A stretch of DNA of 27,500 nt from positions 1 to 27,500 of the forward strand of contig JAHBMJ010001223.1 in the NCBI GenBank assembly GCA_018398765.1, given 5' to 3'. The stretch is from Chromera velia. Lineage: Eukaryota; Sar; Chromeraceae. Positions within the stretch are counted from its first letter, which is position 1. Each line of letters opens with the position of its first letter. Position numbers and translations under genes: made by a program. The notes under the pieces are model-generated. The model did not search any database. It saw only the letters and a list, made by a program, of their open reading frames with translations, and was not told the origin of the DNA. Below are positions 20,497-27,500 of the stretch, one piece after another.

Positions 20497-22096
20497 TAAT
20501 TTTCTATATATCACACTAAATTTTTTATAAAAAACTAAGTCTTTAAAGCACTTAGAATGATTCTATTTATTGTTTCTTACCTGTATGAAAGTATGAACAA
20601 CTTTTAAAGATAAGGTTTAATGGGTTTGTGGTGTGTATGTTGGAAATTGTTGGACGTGAGTGAGGTGAAAGAGTTACAGTATGTTGATATGTCGGGGAGT
20701 GATTGTAGACTCTGCAGGCATGTGACAATGCGCAGTGTAATGCACAAACAAGCTAACTTTTACTTCTAATGAAATACGCCGAATCCGCACACTGATGTAA
20801 GGAGGGAGTACACAGCGGGCAACCCCCATGAAAGGTAAGAATGAATGTCCACAAACAGATCTGCCGATTTGACACCTACAGAAAGCAGTTCAACCAAACA
20901 AATGTTGAGCACTATGACCGTGCAAGAGGTAAATGCTTAGCTTCTGAAAGCCTGATCGATCCATGGCCTCTAGCCAGAGGGCCTTGCCCACGACTGGCCA
21001 TCATAGCGTTCTTGTTTTTTCTGGGTGAGGCCCGGCACTGGCCACTGAATCTTAGTCCACCCAGGAGCCCTACCTCCAAATTCTTATACAAACAAGAGCT
21101 GCGCCTTACTCTCACAACTTTAGATCACCCGAGATTACCAGCCATAATGCTTCCTCACGAAACCTAAGCACCGATAAACGGTCCTTCGAGAAAGGCTCAG
21201 TCTGACCTACAGCACAGATATGCAAAAATTCATAAAATGGCTCACCTTCTGGCCACCCAGAGCTGGCCCCCTCATCCAGAAAGCCTTTCCAGCTCCTTAT
21301 CTAGAGCTTGTTAGAGCCCACGCATGGAAAGGATTTAATAGAAGCTTTACTGGGGCAACTTTGTAGGCCCCTTTGCGTGGAGACGGGCCGTGCCCTTCGT
21401 GATGAAAGATCGAAATTGCCCTCTCAGGGCAACCAGTAGAGTGAATGTCATAATTTAAAACCCAAGAAAAAGTAAAGAAGCCAATCCTCTGGGCTTTCGA
21501 TAAAGCCTACTTTCATTGCTGGAGAGCAAGTCTGTGTGATGGGAGAGAGGCGGCACTAGGTGGTGCTCTGATCGACTTGAAACATTCGACGGAAAGCCGA
21601 TTTTGGGAGCCGATTTTAGATCGGCCAACCATGTGACGGCCCCGGAAGGCAAGCTACGCGTTATGGGCCAGGGCCCGGCCGGCCACCAAGGCCAAAAAGC
21701 ACTTTCTGGCTGCGCGCTGACCCATGCATCAAAATGCCGATCTGAAAAATTCTCAGTCAGGTCGTCAAAAAGTTCTCCTCCACTCAGAAAGTCGGGTCAA
21801 CAGAATGGGCCTCTATCCACAAAATCTCGTTGTTAAGCATTCCATTGGATTGTATTGGAAGGCTTGACAATGATGAAATCGTGTTTAGCTTTTTATTCCA
21901 GAACCTCATTTTTGGAGGGGTTACAGATTCTGGAGTTTTTTCCCCCTCCGGTATCTGTATTGGCTGGACACCTCTGGTTGCTCATGGGAGTGGTTGCCTT
22001 GGTGCAAAGGAGTTGTCCGACAACTAGAAGGGTTGACAGACTGGTTTGGATCGCTCAATCAGGTCAGTTCGTTTTGTGTCGTTCCACCAGCAACAA

Positions 22097-22257
22097 GGGG
22101 GGGGTGGACCCTCTCGCAGGGGTACGAAATTGGGCCGCTTCGAACACTCTTAGACACATTTTGGATGCAAACCTGCAGAGTAGGTCAGACCCCCCCCTTC
22201 CACCAGGGGTACGAAATTGGCCCGCTTCATACCCCTGCGAGAGGGTCCACCCCCCCC
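22097..22257. repeat. 28-bp perfect inverted repeat enclosing a direct repeat
   Basis: 22097-22124 and 22230-22257 are perfect reverse complements (28 bp, beginning with eight Gs). Between the arms, 22118-22142 and 22205-22229 are near-identical direct repeats containing GGGGTACGAAATTGG. A long stable hairpin is possible. Confidence 0.9.
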
Positions 22258-22474
22258 TCCCAGTGAGGGAATGGAAAAAATCTTGTTTGCAGAGATGAGC
22301 CTTCTTGGTGCATGCAGAAGGCTTTGTACGATGTCTGTGAGTGTTCCTGTATAGCTGCAACCTGGCCATTATGGTTTCTGAATGACTGACCGGTCTGCCC
22401 TCGGCAAGGCACAAAACTGCCGTCTCCCTTTGCATGTGTTGCTCACCCCTGCCCCCCTTCTCTGCTCTTTGCAG

Positions 22475-22537
22475 GTCGTGGATCTCCTTCCAAAGACTTT
22501 TGTTTTGTGTTTCAGTCCATCTTCGAGTCCCTCAGAG
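22475..22537 (+). other. Candidate exon inside the TIR element
   Basis: A pyrimidine-rich tract ending TTTGCAG precedes 63 open bases (VVDLLPKTF...), followed by GTAAGT. It fits the splice-site style of the two host genes, so it may be a captured gene fragment. No flanking exon was found. Confidence 0.2.
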
Positions 22538-22619
22538 GTAAGTCTGTGCATTTTCATTACGGCCGCAGTCTTCAGACTGCGAAAGGGAGCAGCGCCCCTA
22601 CGTGCCGAGCCTGTGTTTT

Positions 22620-23345
22620 TTTCTACCTGCCTAACTGCCCTTCTTGCCTGCTTGACTGCCCTCTAGCTTTCGGCCTTTCTGTCTAGCTAAATGCCTTCCC
22701 AATTTTAGCCTTTCCACCCGCCTTATTGCCTTCCAAATTTCGGCCTTTGCCGCGCTCCCAATTTTGGTCTTCCTGCCTGCCCGATTGCCTTCCCAATTTC
22801 GGCCTTCTTGCCTGCCTGACTGCTTTCCAGAGTTTTGCATTCCTGCCATGCTGACTGCTTTCCCATTTCGGCCTTCTTGCCTGCCTGACTGCCCTCCAAA
22901 TTTTAGTCTTTCTGTCTGTTTCAATGCTTTCCAAATTTCGGCCTTTCTGTCTGCCTGACTGACTTCGCAATTTCGGCCTTCCTGCCTGTCCGGTTGCCTT
23001 TCCAATTTCGGCTTTCCTGCCTGCCTGATTGCCTTCCCTATTTTGGCCTTCCTTCCTGCCCAAATTTCCTCCTAACGCTTCCTAATTTCGGTCATCCTGC
23101 TTGCTCGATGGCCTTCCCAATTTTGTTCTTCCTGCTGGCCCGACTGTCTTCCCAAGTTCGGCCTTTTTGTATGTCTGACTGCCTCCCAGAGTTCGTTCTT
23201 TCTGCCTACATGTCTACCTTCCAATTTCGGTCTTCTTGGCGGCCTGACTGCCTTCCAATTTCGGCCTTCCTACCCGCCTGATTGCCTTCCCGATTTCAGC
23301 CTTCCTGCCCGTCCGATTGCTTTCCCAATTTCGGTCTTCCTGCTT
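22620..23345. repeat. Minisatellite, about 36-bp units
   Basis: About 20 diverged units of the pattern CCTGCCTGACTGCCTTCC then CAATTTCGGCCTT. Because 36 is a multiple of three, long repetitive open frames appear on both strands (Lys/Arg/Gly-rich on minus, Cys/Pro/Leu-rich on plus). These are by-products, not genes. Confidence 0.9.
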
Positions 23346-23496
23346 TCATGTATCATTCTGATGCAAATTAAAGATACAGGTTGTGTTTGCATGCATGCTT
23401 TTATGTGTATTCTGGCGATTCGACTGACTTTCTGTTTGTGTGCACGTATTTCTGCAGGTGGCGTTCACGGGTGTGCATGTTTGATATAAACTGAGA

Positions 23497-23498
<2 letters not shown>

Positions 23499-23534
<36 letters not shown>
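23499..23534. repeat. Homopolymer run of 36 C
   Basis: An uninterrupted C run within the TIR element. The complementary strand could form a G-quadruplex. Its exact length is unreliable in most sequencing data, and such runs can mark an assembly join. Confidence 0.9.
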
Positions 23535-23535
<1 letters not shown>

Positions 23536-23837
23536 TTGAGCAGTGCCTCATATGAATTGAAAACAAAACAGTTATGATCATGAGAAGAAATGCTTTAATC
23601 AGATCGATTCAGAGCCATTCAGATGCATTTCTTATTGTGTTTTCGTCTTAGCGTTAATTTACGATGATAGGTACCAGACAATTTATGGTTTTGAAAAAAT
23701 ATATACTCTATATATACATTTTTTTATTTCATTTTTTAAACATCTTACTAAGCTTAAATAGTCTTAAATAAAGTATGAAAATCAATTAGTTTAAAGGTTA
23801 AACTATCTATTTTAATGTTTTAAAAACTAAATTTTTT

Positions 23838-23884
23838 AAAGTCACTTTCCAGTACAAAAGTTTCAATTGTCAGTACAGTCAGTT
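23838..23884 (-). repeat. Terminal inverted repeat, right
   Basis: Reverse complement of the left terminal repeat at 20450-20496 (45 of 47 positions). An AT-rich subterminal zone lies inside it, as at the left end. Confidence 0.9.
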
Positions 23885-23888
23885 CTCC
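23885..23888. repeat. Target-site duplication CTCC, right copy
   Basis: CTCC lies immediately outside the right terminal inverted repeat, matching the left copy at 20446-20449. Confidence 0.75.
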
Positions 23889-24259
23889 GCGTCCCGGATC
23901 CAGTTGGCAAAAGGCATATCACAAGGCCTCATGCGGTTGATGTAGGTATACTAGGGGCTCTTCTTGGATTTGAAGATCTTCCACGGGTCCTTTGTGCCAT
24001 GAGTCTCTAAGTAGGCAAGGAGACAGAAGGGGTCCTGTTTAAATTTTTTGCTGCTTTTAATTCCATCAAAGGCCATGTCCATGGTGGAGAGTATATTCTG
24101 GACGATGGTGGTTAAGATGTAGTTGTAAATCAACTTCTGAAAAAGTTGGCAGCCGCTGCTGCTCTTGTTCAAAAGGTTAGTGTCCAGACCCAAGATGTCC
24201 ACCGCCATCTTCAGGAACAGCATCAGCGACTTCAAGGTCAGTGGATCCTTTTCGTCCAC
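23885..24259 (-). pseudogene. Copia gag, N-terminal half
   Basis: An open minus-strand frame reads KDPLTLKSLMLFLKMAVDIL and onward, reaches TAG at 23951-23953, and continues in the same frame to the nested element's border at 23885. This frame has no ATG at its start. Upstream, a different frame begins with ATG near 24340 (MVVLETVLLLETVRD) and is open for over 30 codons, so a frameshift near 24260 probably separates the true N-terminus. The protein is helical and charged and resembles copia Gag only in general character. Position and frame continuity with 20449-20011 are the main evidence. Confidence 0.6.
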
Positions 24260-24359
24260 CTTTCTGCCTTGAAGTGTTTCGTGACCAAGACAAATCTATC
24301 CCGAACGGTCTCCAACAGTAAAACGGTCTCCAAAACAACCATACCTTTCAAGCTTTTTT

Positions 24360-26480
24360 AGGCAGTAAACAATATTTAAAAGCTTAAAACAAAGAGTTTT
24401 AAGCGATCAAACAGTACGATTTCCTTTTTTCAAATTGGGTTTAGTGAGAAAAAAAAATATATTGTGTTTGACCGCGCGGCGTGCGTGTTTCGTGCGTCAG
24501 CGCACGCGCCTGTCATACATGCAATTAAGGCGGCGGCGGGGAGCACCAGAATTTAAAATCGCGCGGATCGATATCGATTAAATCAAAGAAGCTAATTTTA
24601 ATACATGTAGATGCAGCTGAAGGACGCGGTTGCACTTCTATGCACATTGAGCTCATTGACAAAGATGATCAACGTAATCGACTAGATCGACGCACACTGC
24701 ATATTTATCTCTGCACATTGTGGGACTGTGGATCTGTTTCAAAAGTGTTCACTGCTGATGTTTTCAGATCAGGTTGCACGGTATTTCAAATAGAATAGCT
24801 GGATTCTTCACATGCCATTGGGAGAGCGGAGGTTGGAACAAACCTCAGCCGTCTCTCTTCTTTGGGCATGGCCGTCTTGTTCTGCTAGTAAGCATGGTGG
24901 GTAAATTTGGAGAGGCCCGTCTTGCTCTCCATCTTTCATCGACGTCTTTTTTCTTTTGTGTGCCTCTATGCATGCGCTCAAGCTCTTACTTTCTTTACCG
25001 GGGGAACTGGCACTGTTTTCATTTTCCTTCTGGTGAGTTTGAGGTTCCGTCTCCCACCGTCTCCTCTCAGATCGACGTGTACTAGCTAGCCTTGACAACT
25101 CGTTGCATTATATCAGGCATTGGCCCACCTTTGTCCAAGCTCTCAAACTTCCGTATCTTCTTGCTATGTACCTGCAGACAGGATTTAGGATTCTCACTAG
25201 GCTGTTTCGGGGATCCAGAGGGGCCTTCACGTGCTCTCCGGTAAGTTCATCAGTTTGTTTGTCTCAATGCTTGCAAGCCGTTCCATCAGGTCAGAGCATG
25301 ATACACCTCAGACCCTCCTATAGAACTTCATCCTTTTCTTGTTCGGTGGTTGCACGCAGGATTTGGGACTACTTTTTGCCTTTGCTGAGGAGCTAGGGTT
25401 GCTTTCGCCATTCTTTTTGTGAATCTACAGTTCCGTCTCTCTGTGTGGGTCAGTGCATGATGCACTGTTGAGCAGATGTTTGCCTTGAACCATCGTTTTT
25501 GGCTTTGTTGCCTCTTAGGGATGTGATTGAATGCAGGTTTCGTTCCTTTGATCGTACTAAGGAGCAGCACTTGGGGTTCCATCACGGTGTGACGACCGTC
25601 TCTCTGGGTCAGTGGTTTGTTTTCATTCGGTCCCTATCAGTTGCGTCATTTTGTATCCGTGTCTGTCAGCAAAAATCAGTTAAAGATAGTTAAAGGCATC
25701 CAGTAGGTACGGTATAGAAAGAAAGAAGAGAACTTATGGCAACCTGGGAAGAGGCAATGGAAGGAGGGGAAGGATGCTTGTCCTTGCTTTCCATTTATCT
25801 CCCTTTGAATGTGCTGCTTATCTGCCTGTATTCAGGTCTGCTTTCTGTCTTTGAGACTGCATGCCGGCACCAGCCCCGGCCCCGACGTGTGAATCCCGGG
25901 GGAGATAGAAGGCAGAAGAGGGGGCAAAGGAGTGAGAAGGAGAGCCTCAGGGCGGATTAAGAGAGTAAACAGACCGGAGCGCTGGCGGGGCCGGGGGAAC
26001 GTCCATCGATGGAGGCGGGGGCAAGGACGGGGACAGGGGTGGGGGCCGGGCCCAGGGCCGGGCCATGCCGCGGCCCAGGCTGGGGCCGGCGGCGTTACAG
26101 GGAGAAATTAGAGGGAGCAGAGAAACGCCAGCTGGAGGGAGCGGTGAGACGTTTGGGCCGAGTAAATGAACGTCTGCGACTGGCAAAGGAAGCCGGGGGC
26201 GATCGGGGCCTAGCCCGGCCCGGGCCGGCGGCGTCATAAGGGAGCAGGGCCAAGGCCGGCGGCGTCACAAGTAGCCGGGGTGGCCGATACCCGCCGGGAA
26301 AGACACAGACAATCTGGAGACTCGAAGAGGTCGGTGGGAGAAATTGGTGGGGAGTTAGGGCATAAAAAGTGGATTGCCTAGCTTCGCGAAGGGCATCGGT
26401 AGAAGCTGCGCTGTTCTTTTAGGCCCATTCCATACTTTGTGTTCCACCTATCCCTCTCGGATTATGTGAAAAAAATATTT
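24360..26480. other. No gene recognised
   Basis: The first part, to about 24740, is AT-rich with a GC-rich patch at about 24470-24560; it is where a 5' LTR of the minus-strand retrotransposon would be expected. From 24740 to 25700 the sequence is T- and CTCT-rich with only short random open frames. From about 25980 to 26280 it becomes strongly GC-rich. Confidence 0.4.
26084..26270 (+). repeat. GC-rich motif present three times
   Basis: GGCCGGCGGCGT followed by TACAG, CATAAG or CACAAG occurs at 26084-26100, 26223-26240 and 26254-26270, inside a GC-rich block full of GGGCC runs. Confidence 0.7.
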
Positions 26481-26483
26481 GGC

Positions 26484-26915
26484 GAGGGAGAATTCAGGGC
26501 TGAATTCTCCCTCAATGAGTATCTGAAAAAAAATTTTTGGAGGAAGAATTTTTTTTAGTGTTTTTTCTGGCTTCTTTTACCGAAATAAGTCATCTTTTTT
26601 TTGCTCTCTCAACAAATATTTTTTTTTATTGTCACCGAAGGAGAATTCAGGGCTGAATTCTCCCTCTCTGGGTATGTCAAGGAAATATTGTCCGAGGGAG
26701 AATTTAGCCCTGAATTCTCCCTCAATCAAAATGCGAAGGATTTTTTTTTCCTTCGTACCATAGAAAAGAGATGTGCTTTGGATAAAAGATGTTTAGGATA
26801 GCATTCATCTTGATTGAAATCGTGCCAACTGCTTTCTTTCTCTCCTCGCAGCTCTTAATATGCAGCACTTTGAGCCGCTTCACTCGAGGGAGAATTTAGG
26901 CCTGAATTCTCCCTC
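26484..26915. repeat. Four 30-nt palindromes in diverged direct repeats
   Basis: Copies lie at 26484-26513, 26637-26666, 26694-26723 and 26886-26915. Copy 1 is a perfect 14-bp stem (GAGGGAGAATTCAG and its complement) around a 2-base loop. The others keep the dyad with one changed position in the left arm each. Flanking DNA is also repeated: 26454-26495 resembles 26660-26705, and the 130 or so bases from 26692 resemble those from 26884, sharing GCGAAGGA/ACGAAGGA, a T run and GCATTCATCTTG. Confidence 0.9.
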
Positions 26916-27019
26916 GGTAACAATACGAAGGATTTTTTTTTCTTTTGCATCACAGAAAAGACATATTTTGTGAACAAAAGGTATTCGGGACAGCATTCAT
27001 CTTGTATGGATTCATGCTA

Positions 27020-27500
27020 CATATTCTTTTTCTGTTCTTAATCTGCTTTATTGTGGGCCGTCTCGGGTCAGGCATCAGGGTTGCACCTTGCGCGCCTCGT
27101 ATTCTCTGCTTATGCATATTCAGAAAAAAGCAGCTACATTGTTATAAAACCTTTTGAATTCGTTTTCTAAGGCTTTAATTCTTTTCTCATCTGCCTGTTT
27201 CTGTGCTTGATATATCTATGGATTCTTCTTCATATGTGTGTCTTCTGAATATGAATGCAGTTACGTCCACTTCGAGGTGTGTGGAGGGACCACCCCAGAC
27301 AGCCCCTCTAGAAAATGGGTTCAGAGCTCATCCTTTATGTCAGTGGCTTGTACTTGGTCTGCCAGGCTCTGGAGCTCTAGGCTGCCTTTTTGTTGACCAT
27401 TTTGATTTCTTTTTTGAGTCTTTCTCCATCTCTACACGTATGTGTATCTAGGTGTATACAACGCTAGGTGCAGCATATGTGACACTGTGTGTGTGTGTAT
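27020..27500. other. No gene recognised
   Basis: T-rich sequence with short random open frames and a terminal (GT)n run that continues past the window edge. Confidence 0.4.

Larger units (their letters stand above)
20450..23884. mobile_element. Nested non-autonomous TIR element, 3435 bp
   Basis: The element starts AACTGACTGTACTGACAATT and ends with its reverse complement. The inverted repeats are 47 bp with two mismatches. CTCC on both sides is the probable target-site duplication. It is inserted in the retrotransposon gag frame, whose two halves become continuous in frame when the element and one CTCC are discounted. No transposase-like ORF is visible inside, so it is probably non-autonomous. 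Inside are AT-rich subterminal zones, a 28-bp inverted repeat around a direct repeat (22097-22257), a minisatellite (about 22620-23345) and a C36 run. The superfamily is unclear. A 4-bp duplication is known for Sola and Ginger elements, but the ends alone do not settle it. Confidence 0.85.
14266..24353 (-). mobile_element. Degenerate Ty1/copia-type LTR retrotransposon, interrupted by a nested element
   Basis: Reading on the minus strand the order is gag (24259-20011, split), protease (about 19311-18514), integrase (17854-16511), then reverse transcriptase and RNase H (16514-14266). Integrase before reverse transcriptase is diagnostic of the copia group. Coding frames change between protease and integrase, between integrase and reverse transcriptase, and near the RNase H end. 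There are in-frame stops at 23951, 20011, 18934, 18754, 15738, 15558 and 15321, among others. Without the 3435-bp nested insertion and one copy of its 4-bp duplication, this coding span is about 6.6 kb. No LTR pair, primer-binding site or convincing polypurine tract was found by eye, so the outer limits are only the limits of recognisable coding sequence. The copy is almost certainly inactive. Confidence 0.85.

Noticed and set aside
22631..23063. Lys/Arg/Gly-rich repetitive proteins of about 125 aa
   Set aside because: They are produced by the 36-bp minisatellite, whose unit length is a multiple of three; the units are diverged and there is no supporting gene structure.
22620..23345. Repeat array as a CRISPR
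   Set aside because: Units are head-to-tail with no unique spacers, and the sequence is eukaryotic.

Overview
The window looks like nuclear DNA of an intron-rich, fairly GC-rich protist. Two intact host genes can be assembled exon by exon. Both use introns with GT-rich or pyrimidine-rich interiors and a strong TGCAG 3' splice site. My best guess is a photosynthetic alveolate of the chromerid type (Chromera-like). That is an inference from gene style, not something the sequence proves. Nothing looks bacterial: there are no operons, no Shine-Dalgarno sites and no CRISPR array.

Left third (1-11216): an unrecognised single-exon ORF lies on the minus strand (855-2126). Next comes a complete seven-exon gene for proteasome subunit alpha type-6 (alpha1), minus strand, 6371 down to 3590, 246 aa. 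Head-to-head with it, 712 bp away start to start, is a complete ten-exon cytochrome P450 gene (7084-11216, plus strand, 664 aa). The P450 carries an unusual insertion of about 143 residues, rich in Ser and Pro, before helix I.

Middle (11217-24360): about 3 kb without a recognisable gene (including an AT-rich island) is followed by a decayed Ty1/copia-type LTR retrotransposon on the minus strand. Its order in the sense direction is gag, protease, integrase, reverse transcriptase, RNase H, which is the copia order. It has frame changes and at least eight in-frame stop codons, and I could not find its LTRs. Its gag gene is split by a second, nested element of 3435 bp (20450-23884). That element has 47-bp terminal inverted repeats (45/47 identical) and a CTCC target-site duplication. 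Counting one copy of the duplication puts the two gag halves back in one reading frame. The nested element shows no transposase. It holds a minisatellite of about 36-bp units, a 36-base C run and a long hairpin-forming repeat.

Right end (24360-27500): no gene could be supported. There is a GC-rich block with a thrice-repeated motif (about 25980-26280). After it comes a family of four 30-nt palindromes (26484-26915) set in diverged direct repeats, which look like a structured non-coding or mobile repeat.

The two host genes have no obvious functional link; they may share a bidirectional promoter. The rest of the window is mostly repeat accumulation and nested insertion.
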